Positions 18,294 to 26,412 of a DNA stretch of 64,000 nucleotides are shown here, piece after piece (position 1 is the stretch's first letter; every line of letters begins with the position of its first letter). The stretch is taken from contig NZ_CP014544.1 in assembly GCF_001586255.1 (NCBI RefSeq), forward strand, positions 2,077,501 through 2,141,500, in the 5' to 3' direction. The notes below the pieces were generated by a model. That model saw only the letters and a program-made list of their open reading frames with translations, ran no database searches and was not told where the DNA came from. This DNA comes from Zhongshania aliphaticivorans. Its GTDB lineage: Bacteria; Pseudomonadota; Gammaproteobacteria; Pseudomonadales; Spongiibacteraceae. Made by a program: the position numbers and the translations under genes.

Positions 18294-19187
18294 ATGAACC
18301 CTATTGATATAATAAACGCGCTGCCCACCGTTAAGGGCGAATCGATATTGGCAGAGCAGCGCCTCATTCCCGCCGAACTCGCCTACCATGAGCGGGAAAA
18401 GCGCCGCAAACTCCCCTTTGATAATATGCATAATTTCCGCGAACTCGGCGGTTTTAAGTCCGCTGCAGGACCATGCGTGAAATGGGGCATGATTTACCGT
18501 GCAGACAAAATCGCGGGCCTATCTGACCAGGATCAACTCTACCTCGAGCGTTTAAAATTACGCAAAATTATCGATTTTCGCTCAGACGAAGAGCGCAGCG
18601 AGTCGCCCCATAGCATATTAGCCACAAGCAATATCGTCATTGAAGCGTTGCCAGTCACCGTCGATGCCGCCCAAATAGAAAAAGTCACTGCTCGTCTCCA
18701 GCAGGAAGACGTAACCGCCGAAGACATGGCTCAATTTTTAATTGAGGCCAATCGGGAGATGATCGAACGCTTTGCCCCTGTATATAAACAGTGGCTGCAC
18801 TCCTTACTAGACGAAAATAGCTACCCACAAGTATTTCACTGCACCGCAGGAAAAGACCGCACTGGATTGGCAGCGGCCTTACTATTGCGAATTCTTGGGG
18901 TAAGCACAGATGACGTAATGGATGACTATCTTGCCACCAATACATTCACTCGCGAAAGAATCGAGCGGATCGTGCATCACATAAACGAAATGACCATGCA
19001 TCAGGTTAACGAAGATGTTGTCAGGGTGCTGTTTAAGGTGCAGTCGCGGTTCTTGAACGAGGCCTATAAAAGTATTGATGAGCATTATGGCAATTTCGCC
19101 AGTTTTGTTGAAATCGGTCTCGGCTTTGGCGAGGCTGAATGCGGGCGCCTTCGTGAATTATTACTAGAGCCCGCAGCCGGAATATAA
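18294..19187 (+). CDS. Tyrosine/dual-specificity phosphatase (MptpB/LipA-like)
   Basis: A 297-residue protein with the Y_phosphatase3 fold. The N-terminal block FDNMHNFRELGGFKS (about 42-56) and the P-loop HCTAGKDRTG (C183 nucleophile, R189) match the MptpB-like family, which includes phosphatases acting on phosphotyrosine and phosphoinositides. It lies 7 bases after the AraC gene and 3 bases before rlmG. Its physiological substrate cannot be told from sequence. Confidence 0.88.
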   Translation: MNPIDIINALPTVKGESILAEQRLIPAELAYHEREKRRKLPFDNMHNFRELGGFKSAAGPCVKWGMIYRADKIAGLSDQDQLYLERLKLRKIIDFRSDEERSESPHSILATSNIVIEALPVTVDAAQIEKVTARLQQEDVTAEDMAQFLIEANREMIERFAPVYKQWLHSLLDENSYPQVFHCTAGKDRTGLAAALLLRILGVSTDDVMDDYLATNTFTRERIERIVHHINEMTMHQVNEDVVRVLFKVQSRFLNEAYKSIDEHYGNFASFVEIGLGFGEAECGRLRELLLEPAAGI

Positions 19188-19190
19188 TCT

Positions 19191-20342
19191 ATGGAAACCC
19201 GCGTATTTAATTCTGCCTATGGCGAGCTCACCTTGTTCCGCAGACCGTTTCGCCCTAGAGAAACCCTGCAGGCGTGGGACGCAGCAGATGACTATCTCCT
19301 CCACTATCTCGCTGAGCTAAATTTGGCTGGCAGCACGAGAATCCTCATCGTAAATGACAGTTTTGGTAGTTTAAGTACCGCGTTAGCACAATACAGCTGC
19401 ACACTGTGGGCAGACTCAGCCATTAGCGAGCTCTGTAGCGCCGAAAATGCCGAGCGCAACAAGCGCCCCGCCCCGCAATTTATCCCTGCCACTGCGCCAC
19501 CGACCGGCAAATTCGATGTGATACTCTATCGACTTCCCAAAAGTCGGTCCTTACTAAACTACCAGCTGCAATGTCTTGCCCCGCTCTGTCGGGATGCCGC
19601 CCAGTTTATTGGCGCCGCGATGGCTCGTCATATTGACCAGAATATTGTAAGCGCCTTTGCTAAAAATATTGCAACGGCCAAACCCAGTTTAGCGAGAAAA
19701 AAGGCACGCCTTATCCATTTGGACGGCGAGATTATCAGCGAATCACCGCAATCCGACACTAAAACAATCTCATTAGTAGACCACAATATTGTGCTGGCCA
19801 ATCGTGCAAATGTATTCTCTCGGGACAAACTCGATCTCGGCAGTCGAATCATGATTGCTAGTCTGCCGGTGCTCGATACCCCCACCCACATCGCCGACCT
19901 TGGCTGCGGCAACGGTGTTCTTGGTATCAGTGCTGCCAGGCAATGGCCAGGCGCCCAGCTTCATTTCTTTGACGATTCATTTTTGGCAGTAGACAGCGCA
20001 GAGCATAATGTGAGGCAAAACTTAGGTGATCTTGCGGCCGCTTCCAGCAGTCAATTTAGCGCGAGTGACTGCCTTCACGCTTATAGAGGTGACGACTTCG
20101 ATTTAATTCTCTGTAACCCCCCGTTTCATCAAGACCACCATGTCGGCGACCAAATCGCCCGCCAGATGTTTCGCGACAGCCACAAGCATTTGACCGAAGG
20201 CGGCGTATTGTGTGTGGTCGGCAATCGCCACCTTGGCTACCACGTATTACTCAAAAAACTGTTCGGTAACTGTGAAACAATCAACTCCGACAGCAAATTC
20301 GTGGTGCTGCGGGCACGAAAAGCAAGCCCGTCAAATGGATGA
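19191..20342 (+). CDS. rlmG: 23S rRNA (guanine-1835-N2) methyltransferase
   Basis: A 383-residue two-lobed methyltransferase. The N-terminal lobe, a degenerate methyltransferase, has the LQAWDAADDYLL, ILIVNDSFGSLS and KKARLIHLD landmarks of RlmG rather than RsmC. The C-terminal active lobe has a SAM motif (IADLGCGNGVLGI, about 236-248) and the guanine-methylating NPPFH motif near residue 308. Length matches E. coli RlmG (378). It follows the phosphatase by 3 bases. Confidence 0.9.
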   Translation: METRVFNSAYGELTLFRRPFRPRETLQAWDAADDYLLHYLAELNLAGSTRILIVNDSFGSLSTALAQYSCTLWADSAISELCSAENAERNKRPAPQFIPATAPPTGKFDVILYRLPKSRSLLNYQLQCLAPLCRDAAQFIGAAMARHIDQNIVSAFAKNIATAKPSLARKKARLIHLDGEIISESPQSDTKTISLVDHNIVLANRANVFSRDKLDLGSRIMIASLPVLDTPTHIADLGCGNGVLGISAARQWPGAQLHFFDDSFLAVDSAEHNVRQNLGDLAAASSSQFSASDCLHAYRGDDFDLILCNPPFHQDHHVGDQIARQMFRDSHKHLTEGGVLCVVGNRHLGYHVLLKKLFGNCETINSDSKFVVLRARKASPSNG

Positions 20343-20400
20343 TACTTCGCCCTTCGCTGGCATGCTTAAATGAGCCTTTCTAGCAAAGCCTGAGATTTGC

Positions 20401-20880
20401 ATGCCAATCCATGTTGTTTTTGTCTGCCTTGGCAATATCTGTCGCTCACCCGCCGCCCAAGGCGTGTTTGAAAAATACGTGCTCGAGGCAGGCTTGGCTG
20501 ACAAAGTCAGCGTTGATTCCTGTGGTACAGCGGCGTTTAACCTGGGCAAATCCCCAGATCCACGCTCGATTGCAGCAGCGGGCCGTGCCGGCTATGACAT
20601 AACACAGCAAATTGCCCGTCAGATTGATGATCATGATTACCAGCATGCCAGCTATGTCGTTGCCATGGATCGCATGAACCTCACCAACGTCTTAGCGTGG
20701 GCCCCAGCTGATTATGACGGTGAGATTAAGCTGCTAATGGACTACTGCGGGCACAATGGCAATAGCCAGATACCCGACCCCTACTACGACGACGAACACA
20801 GCTTTGACCGCGTAATTCAGCAAATTGAAGTCGCGGCAAAAGGCTTACTAGACACAATCAGGCAAGCCCACGGTATTTAA
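20401..20880 (+). CDS. Low-molecular-weight protein tyrosine phosphatase
   Basis: A 159-residue phosphatase with the P-loop near the N-terminus (C9 in VCLGNICRS, R15) and the general-acid region PDPYYDD near residue 123. In bacteria such enzymes often dephosphorylate kinases controlling exopolysaccharide export, but no polysaccharide genes are near. It follows rlmG after 58 bases and converges with rlmD. Confidence 0.94.
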   Translation: MPIHVVFVCLGNICRSPAAQGVFEKYVLEAGLADKVSVDSCGTAAFNLGKSPDPRSIAAAGRAGYDITQQIARQIDDHDYQHASYVVAMDRMNLTNVLAWAPADYDGEIKLLMDYCGHNGNSQIPDPYYDDEHSFDRVIQQIEVAAKGLLDTIRQAHGI

Positions 20881-20894
20881 AAGCTAAGACGGCG

Positions 20895-22226
20895 CTATTC
20901 GCGAATAAGGTAAACCAAACTTTCCAAGTGATAGGTTTGCGGAAACATGTCTGCCATCACCGCATCAGCCACCACAAAACCGCCCTCCTGCAATATCGCT
21001 AGATCTCGCGCCAAAGTGGCCGGATCGCAGGATACATACACAATGGTTTGTACGGTGCTACTCCGCGCCAACACTTCACACAGCGCCTTGGCGCCAGCGC
21101 GGGGTGGGTCGAGAAGCACCTTGTGGCTAGTCGCTTCTAAAACTATATTTTCAGCATCAAACAAATCGGCGTTGCGGTATTCAATCGCTAAATCCAGTGC
21201 TTTCGCTTGTTGGGCGGCGCGCCGCAACATGGCCTCGCCAACATCAACGCCAATAACACGCGCACCGGCACTGGCCAAGGCCAAACTAAAATTACCAAGG
21301 CCACAAAAATAATCGCTGATTAGCTCGCCAGATTCCGGCTTTAGCCATGCCATGCACTGCTGAATCATTTGTTGATTCACCGCGATATTTACCTGAGTGA
21401 AATCGCTGGGCTGAAATGGTAGCGACAGCGCCTCGCTAACGGGGTAGCTTAATGGCGCATTGTCGCCCCGCCAGGCTGCACCTTTACTACCTTCAATGCT
21501 GTGCAAGAACGCTGGAGCGGCAAGCTTGTCCGCCAAAACCGCGCTGCGCTTTGCATCGACAAAGCCTTCTTTCTTTATTTTTAGGGCAATGCGGCCATCG
21601 TCACTTAGGCTTAACACCACCTCGGCGGTGGCTTTGTCACCCAAAAACTCGGCGATGGCTGCGGTGCTTTGGCTTAAAACCCCATTCAATTCCACTGCTA
21701 ATAAGGGGCAGTTCTCAACTTCAACTAAGTTGTGGCTGGCCTGAGCTTTAAACCCCAAAACGCCATTGTGATAGCTAAGGCGTGCGCGGTGACGATAGCC
21801 AAATTCTGAACCGGTGATTGCCGCAGGCAAGGTAGCGCTCTCGCTATTCGCAGACGCTGCCGCCAAAACCCGCTGCAGACGCTGTTGCTTAAAGCTTACT
21901 TGGCTGGGGTAGTTTAAGTGCTGCAACTGGCAGCCGCCGCAGCGCTGATAAACAGGGCAAATTGCGTCAACTCTCTGCTCGGCCGGAGTAGATACTGCAA
22001 GCAACTTAGCTTCGTCATAGCGTTTATGACGGCGAACATATTGGGCGTCTACGGTTTCACTGGGCAAGGCACCACCAACAAAAACGACCTTATTGTCGTG
22101 ACGGGCGACGCCGCGGCCGTCGTCGGCCAAACTGTCGATATGCAATTTTAGTACGGCGGTATCTATGGCAGGCTTAGGCTTTTTAGCCGGTTTAAAGGTG
22201 TTGATGTGGTGACGTTGCTTACTCAT
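20895..22226 (-). CDS. rlmD: 23S rRNA (uracil-1939-C5) methyltransferase
   Basis: A 443-residue RumA-type enzyme from ATG 22226, chosen because it overlaps the upstream TAA (TAATG); the longer frame to 22274 lies inside the upstream gene. An N-terminal TRAM domain (about 20-80) is followed by the [4Fe-4S] ligands C90, C96, C99 (CPVYQRCGGC) and a fourth cysteine in VENCPLL. The catalytic cysteine lies in YVSCDPATLARD near the C-terminus, with DYFCGLGNFSLALA as the SAM motif. Length fits RlmD. Confidence 0.95.
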   Translation of the reverse strand: MSKQRHHINTFKPAKKPKPAIDTAVLKLHIDSLADDGRGVARHDNKVVFVGGALPSETVDAQYVRRHKRYDEAKLLAVSTPAEQRVDAICPVYQRCGGCQLQHLNYPSQVSFKQQRLQRVLAAASANSESATLPAAITGSEFGYRHRARLSYHNGVLGFKAQASHNLVEVENCPLLAVELNGVLSQSTAAIAEFLGDKATAEVVLSLSDDGRIALKIKKEGFVDAKRSAVLADKLAAPAFLHSIEGSKGAAWRGDNAPLSYPVSEALSLPFQPSDFTQVNIAVNQQMIQQCMAWLKPESGELISDYFCGLGNFSLALASAGARVIGVDVGEAMLRRAAQQAKALDLAIEYRNADLFDAENIVLEATSHKVLLDPPRAGAKALCEVLARSSTVQTIVYVSCDPATLARDLAILQEGGFVVADAVMADMFPQTYHLESLVYLIRE

Positions 22227-22522
22227 TAACGCAAACCTGTATTGGGGATAAACTGCCGGTATTGCTCCAGACACTGTTGTTTTCGAGCCGCTAAAGCACG
22301 TTGCTGGGCTGCTGACTCGGCGTTTACACCAGCCAATTCTTCACAGGCTAAGTCAGTGTAGGCTTGGATCCCAGCCGCACCGCTGCGAATTTGCGGCGAT
22401 AGTTTCACCACCGGCAGTTCCAGTTCCAGTTCCACTTCCTCCTCCGCCAGCAACGCTAACGGGCACATGAATAATGCTGAAGATAAGAGTCCTAGCATCA
22501 GGATCTGGCTACATTTTCGCAT
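22226..22522 (-). CDS. Small secreted protein of unknown function
   Basis: A 98-residue protein with a clear export signal (about 1-26, ending ALLA) and then an acidic stretch of alternating E/L/V residues (about 27-38). Two cysteines in the mature part (in DLACEEL and KQQCLEQY) could form a disulfide. It is translationally coupled to rlmD by TAATG. No family recognised. Confidence 0.7.
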   Translation of the reverse strand: MRKCSQILMLGLLSSALFMCPLALLAEEEVELELELPVVKLSPQIRSGAAGIQAYTDLACEELAGVNAESAAQQRALAARKQQCLEQYRQFIPNTGLR

Positions 22523-22581
22523 CGCTTACAATATTCTCTTGAATTTAGCCGTATTTTACCTAGCCAAGGCCGCTGTGGATA

Positions 22582-22609
22582 TTCAATTACCGCTCATTTC
22601 AGTTAGAAT
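22582..22609 (+). promoter_or_regulatory. Possible sigma-70 promoter of the DAHP synthase gene
   Basis: TTCAAT at 22582-22587 and TAGAAT at 22604-22609 are separated by 16 bases and lie about 45 bases before the start codon. The -10 is good and the -35 weak. No leader-peptide or TyrR-box match was evident by eye. Confidence 0.3.
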
Positions 22610-22654
22610 GATCGGCTTAGCGAAATTTATACTATCCGCCTAACCGGAAGGCTT

Positions 22655-23734
22655 ATGTCTAACATCGAAAAAAAAATTGAAAACGTAAACGTCACCGCAC
22701 AGGAAGTGCTGATTACTCCAGCACGTTTAAAAGCCGCACTGCCGATGAGTGATCGCGCCAAAGCCATCGTCACGCAAGGCCGCGACACCGTTCGGGATAT
22801 TCTCGACGGCAAAGATCACCGCATGTTTGTGGTGGTTGGTCCCTGCTCTATCCACGATGTTGACGCCGCCATGGATTACGCCAAGCGCTTAAAAGCGCTA
22901 GCCGATGAAGTCAGCGACACCCTCGTTATTATTATGCGGGTGTATTTTGAGAAGCCTCGTACCACTGTCGGCTGGAAAGGCTTAATTAACGACCCGTATT
23001 TGAACGACACTTTCAAAATTGAAGAAGGTCTGCACATCGGTCGTAAACTGCTGCTCGACATTAGCGAACTGGGCCTACCGACTTCTACCGAGGCCCTCGA
23101 CCCAATTTCGCCACAATACCTGCAGGACTGTATCGCATGGTCAGCGATTGGTGCGCGCACCACTGAGTCGCAAACTCACCGCGAAATGGCCAGCGGCCTG
23201 TCTTCTGCGGTTGGTTTTAAAAACGGCACCGACGGCGGCCTAACCGTTGCGGTTAATGCAATTGGCTCAGCAGTTAAGCCCCACCGTTTTCTGGGCATTA
23301 ACGGCGAAGGCCAAGTGGCGGTTATTCACACCACCGGCAACGCCTACACCCATATTGTGCTGCGCGGCGGCAGCCAAGGCCCCAACTACGATTCTGTGCA
23401 CATTAAATTATGCGAAGCAGAACTGGCCAAGGCCGGCATTCCGCTCAACATCATGGTTGATTGCAGCCATGCGAACTCGAGCAAGCAGCCGCAATTGCAG
23501 CCGCTGGTTATTGAGAATGTGGCTAACCAAGTAATTGAGGGCAATACCTCAATTGTTGGCTTGATGGTTGAGAGCAACATCAACGCCGGCAACCAAAGCA
23601 TTCCTGAAGATCTGTCCAAGCTCGCTTACGGCGTGTCGGTTACCGATGGCTGCATTGGCTGGGACGAAACCGAAACCGCATTGCGCACTATGCGCGAGCG
23701 TTTGAAAGACGTACTGCCAAAACGCGCACGCTAA
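22655..23734 (+). CDS. 3-deoxy-7-phosphoheptulonate (DAHP) synthase, class I AroFGH type
   Basis: A 359-residue enzyme that condenses phosphoenolpyruvate and erythrose 4-phosphate in the first step of aromatic amino acid biosynthesis. Landmarks include VVGPCSIHD (about 56-64), RVYFEKPRTTVGWKG (about 92-106), GARTTESQTHRE and IMVDCSHANS, all typical of AroF/G/H. An AACCGGAAGG ribosome-binding region precedes ATG 22655. Whether it is inhibited by Tyr, Phe or Trp cannot be decided here. A strong terminator follows. Confidence 0.95.
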   Translation: MSNIEKKIENVNVTAQEVLITPARLKAALPMSDRAKAIVTQGRDTVRDILDGKDHRMFVVVGPCSIHDVDAAMDYAKRLKALADEVSDTLVIIMRVYFEKPRTTVGWKGLINDPYLNDTFKIEEGLHIGRKLLLDISELGLPTSTEALDPISPQYLQDCIAWSAIGARTTESQTHREMASGLSSAVGFKNGTDGGLTVAVNAIGSAVKPHRFLGINGEGQVAVIHTTGNAYTHIVLRGGSQGPNYDSVHIKLCEAELAKAGIPLNIMVDCSHANSSKQPQLQPLVIENVANQVIEGNTSIVGLMVESNINAGNQSIPEDLSKLAYGVSVTDGCIGWDETETALRTMRERLKDVLPKRAR

Positions 23735-23758
23735 ACCTAAGTGAGCAAATCTGGCTTT

Positions 23759-23787
23759 GAAAAAGCGCCTTTGGGCGCTTTTTTTGT
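23759..23787 (+). terminator. Rho-independent terminator of the DAHP synthase gene
   Basis: Stem AAAAGCGCC / GGCGCTTTT (23761-23769 with 23774-23782), 4-base loop, then a T-run to 23786, 25 bases after the stop. Confidence 0.9.
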
Positions 23788-23861
23788 TTTTCGTAAAATT
23801 TATTGATCCAAGATAAGCATCTGCGCGTAAGAAGCTTGCTTCTACACCTTGATGCTCAAGG

Positions 23862-23894
23862 TTTTTATGCCCCGATTTATCGGGGCTTTTTTTT
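23862..23894. terminator. Second intrinsic terminator, serving convergent transcripts
   Basis: Stem GCCCCGA / TCGGGGC (23869-23886, loop TTTA) is followed by eight T on the plus strand and preceded by a shorter A-containing run. It can end the minus-strand transcript of the endonuclease-like gene as well as plus-strand read-through. Confidence 0.8.
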
Positions 23895-23926
23895 GATTCG
23901 AGTTTCAATCAGCTGCTTTGGCGTTT

Positions 23927-24673
23927 TTATACCGGCAAATGTAGTTTGAGTTCAGCGTATAGCCCGCAGTGATCCGACAAGGAACGCCATGGTTCGCCGC
24001 TTAAGCGCTTAGCCGAGAGCGCCTGAAAACCCCTAAAATAGATACGATCTAGCCGCAACATGGGCCGTTTAGCAGGAAAGGTTTTGGCGAGTTTACCATT
24101 GGCCTGCAGCGAGGCCTCGCGCAATTTCAAGCTGTGCTTAAACCGCAAATGCAGGGCGCCGCTCCAGTCATTAAAATCACCGGCAATAATCAGTGGCGCA
24201 TCTGCGGGGACTTTTTCACTTATCAATTTAGTGAGCAAATTAAATTGCTGATGGCGCTCCCACCCCAGCAGGCCCATGTGCACGCAAATCACGTAGATCC
24301 CCGGCTCAATTACACTTAATAATAAGCCGCGCTGAGAGCGACGGTAGAGAGAAATGTCGACATTTTCGCTACTTAGGATTGGGTATTTGCTAAGAATGGC
24401 ATTACCGTGATGACCGTGGTCATAGACTGCATTCTTGCCGTAAGCAAAGTGTGGCCACACCGTATCGGCAAGATACTCAAACTGGCTTTCATCAACCCAA
24501 TCAAGATGGCGCTCTGCGTGTTGGCTATTTTCGCCAACAACCTCTTGCAGAAAAACCAACTCAGCATCAACACTGCGAATACCTTCGCGGATTTGATTAA
24601 GAAGAAACTGACGATTTGCCGAGCAAAAGCCCTTGTGGACGTTATAAGACAAAACTCTTATCACTGTCATCAA
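23927..24673 (-). CDS. Endonuclease/exonuclease/phosphatase family protein (YbhP-like)
   Basis: A 248-residue EEP-fold hydrolase. Active-site blocks are visible in order: SYNVHKGF (about 9-16), FLQEV (about 41-45), CVHMGLLG (about 129-136), IAGDFNDW (about 163-170), RLDRIYF, and the terminal SDHCGLYAEL. These match the metal and phosphate-binding residues of the family. Substrate unknown: DNA repair nuclease, phospholipid or other phosphodiester are all possible. The gene is 32 bases downstream of ychJ on the same strand. Confidence 0.85.
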   Translation of the reverse strand: MMTVIRVLSYNVHKGFCSANRQFLLNQIREGIRSVDAELVFLQEVVGENSQHAERHLDWVDESQFEYLADTVWPHFAYGKNAVYDHGHHGNAILSKYPILSSENVDISLYRRSQRGLLLSVIEPGIYVICVHMGLLGWERHQQFNLLTKLISEKVPADAPLIIAGDFNDWSGALHLRFKHSLKLREASLQANGKLAKTFPAKRPMLRLDRIYFRGFQALSAKRLSGEPWRSLSDHCGLYAELKLHLPV

Positions 24674-24705
24674 TACCCTACTCTGTCGGAAAGGAACACA
24701 GTCCT

Positions 24706-25170
24706 TTAGTCAGGATGGCACTTCTTTAGTTTCAGGCCGCTGCCGCACCAGCATTCATCATTTCGACCTAACTTCAGCGCTGGCAGCATGTCGCCATCAG
24801 AGTATAGCCACTGATTGTTTTCACAGACAAAACGCGAACGCTCATGTAATTGACCAATCTCTTCGCCACTGCGATAAAAAGCGACGAACTCCACTTCACC
24901 GACAGTTTGGCCATACTGACCATTACGGTGAGCTAATACCCGCAAACTGCACCACTGAGTATTGGCAAAGCTTTGCTCAAGGCTAGCGCGGCTTTCTGAG
25001 GCGCGCTTACTGGGGTGCAAACTCGCCAATAAGTAATCAGCATTGCTGACCTTGAATGCGCTATAGCGCGAGCGCATTAGGGCTTCAGCGGTCGGCGCCA
25101 ATTGCGAACCGCTAATATAGCGGTCGCAACAATCTCGAAACGCGAGGTCTTCTCCGCAGTAACAGTTCAA
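24706..25170 (-). CDS. YchJ/UPF0225 family SEC-C motif protein
   Basis: A 154-residue protein with cysteine clusters at both ends: CYCGEDLAFRDCC at residues 3-15 and a SEC-C zinc motif (CWCGSGLKLKKCH) at the C-terminus. The middle block PTAEALMRSRYSAF is characteristic of YchJ. Function of the family is unknown. It begins 3 bases after the thioesterase stop, so the two are co-transcribed. Confidence 0.92.
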   Translation of the reverse strand: MNCYCGEDLAFRDCCDRYISGSQLAPTAEALMRSRYSAFKVSNADYLLASLHPSKRASESRASLEQSFANTQWCSLRVLAHRNGQYGQTVGEVEFVAFYRSGEEIGQLHERSRFVCENNQWLYSDGDMLPALKLGRNDECWCGSGLKLKKCHPD

Positions 25171-25173
25171 AGC

Positions 25174-25590
25174 TTAGGTCTTACTCGGCGGTATAACGTC
25201 GCTAAGATCACTGACTTCCCAGTCCGTTGGCAACGCGGTTGAGCTGCGAGTATCGCGGTCAAAGCCAACAAGTACGGTCTGGCAGGTAGTGGCTTTTTCG
25301 CCATTCGCATAAATAACATGCTCTATCGTCATACTTTTCGTACCGACCCGGGAACACCAGGTATCGACGACAACGCGGTCGTCAAAACGAATTTCCCTCA
25401 ACATATCCATTTTTACGCTGGCGACGACATAAGACGGAACGGGGTGCTTAATATGCTTAGCTATTTGTCGAAAAAACGTCACCCGGGCTAAATCAAAATA
25501 CTGGGCGTAATAACTATTGGAAACGTGACCGAGAAGGTCGAGATCCGAAAAACGCACCTGAATATCGGTACGAGAGTGTTGAAGCTGCAT
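25174..25590 (-). CDS. Acyl-CoA thioesterase, hot-dog fold
   Basis: A 138-residue YbgC/4-hydroxybenzoyl-CoA thioesterase-like protein. The N-terminal block VRFSDLDLLGHVSNSYYAQYF (about 11-31) contains the catalytic Asp and the His-Val-Asn motif of the family. It probably hydrolyses acyl-CoA thioesters in the cytoplasm; chain preference unknown. It lies between nfuA (70-base gap) and ychJ. Confidence 0.85.
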   Translation of the reverse strand: MQLQHSRTDIQVRFSDLDLLGHVSNSYYAQYFDLARVTFFRQIAKHIKHPVPSYVVASVKMDMLREIRFDDRVVVDTWCSRVGTKSMTIEHVIYANGEKATTCQTVLVGFDRDTRSSTALPTDWEVSDLSDVIPPSKT

Positions 25591-25660
25591 TGAGGGGTGT
25601 CCTTGAGGTGCCCGCCCCTTAAACGGAGGCGGGATTTAACCGAGGCAGGAAGCCTTATGA

Positions 25661-26263
25661 CTATTTAAAATAAGCATTATCGGTATTAGTGTGGTCCGTG
25701 CTGTCTTTAACCCCAGACAGACCAGGTACTTTCTCAAGCAAGGTCTTTTCAACACCTTCTTTGAGCGTCACGTCAACCATGCCGCAACCCTGACAGCCGC
25801 CACCAAACTTAAGTACCGCGAGCTTATCTTCGGTAATTTCCAGTAGTGAAACCTCACCGCCGTGAGCCGCCAAAGAGGGATTCACTTCGTTATACAACAC
25901 ATAGTTAATCTGATCTTCCAGTGGGCTGTCCTCGCTAACCCTTGGTAGGCGTGCGTTTGGCGCCTTTATGGTTAACTGGCCGCCCATGCGGTCGCTTGAG
26001 TAGTCAATAAAACCTTCGTCCAAAAATGGCACACTGCGACCATCAAAATAGGCCTTAAACTTAGGGTAGTCTCGGATGATATCGGCGTCGTTTAGATCGC
26101 CGTCGCGACAATACGCGATGCAGGTTTCGGCTTTAGGCGTACCGGGCTGCGTAATAAACACCCGCACACCAATGACGTCGTCTTGCTTTGCTAGCAATTC
26201 GGCCAGATAGTCTTGAGCAGACTCTGTAATCGTCAAATTAACGGCTGTTTGTTCTGTAGACAT
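25661..26263 (-). CDS. nfuA: Fe-S cluster carrier NfuA
   Basis: A 200-residue protein from ATG 26263, which has an AGAGG site upstream; the frame extends 12 codons further but without support. An N-terminal degenerate A-type domain is followed by the NifU-like domain with the cluster-binding CxxC in [11 protein letters not shown]. NfuA delivers [4Fe-4S] clusters to client enzymes, especially under stress (known). It is divergent from metH. Confidence 0.95.
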   Translation of the reverse strand: MSTEQTAVNLTITESAQDYLAELLAKQDDVIGVRVFITQPGTPKAETCIAYCRDGDLNDADIIRDYPKFKAYFDGRSVPFLDEGFIDYSSDRMGGQLTIKAPNARLPRVSEDSPLEDQINYVLYNEVNPSLAAHGGEVSLLEITEDKLAVLKFGGGCQGCGMVDVTLKEGVEKTLLEKVPGLSGVKDSTDHTNTDNAYFK

Positions 26264-26412
26264 ATTAACCTCTGTATATCCCGCTGTTTTGCCAAACAAT
26301 TTCTATGCTGGGCCGAGTATCTGTTAGAATTAGCTAGTTTACCACGAAGCCAATGCTGGCCACAGTCCGCGTAGCGCTTTTGATTCTAACGCTTAAAATT
26401 ATCAGGATATCC
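26264..26412. promoter_or_regulatory. Divergent nfuA/metH promoter region
   Basis: A 149-base region. A TAGAAT -10-like element at 26325-26330 points toward metH. No cobalamin or SAM riboswitch was recognisable in the short leader. Confidence 0.4.

Noticed and set aside
21452-21751. Plus-strand open frames opposite rlmD
   Set aside because: They are shadows of rlmD in other frames, with no ribosome site and low-complexity translations.
26264-26412. Cobalamin or SAM riboswitch upstream of metH
   Set aside because: The leader is too short and no conserved B12-box or SAM-I motif was seen.
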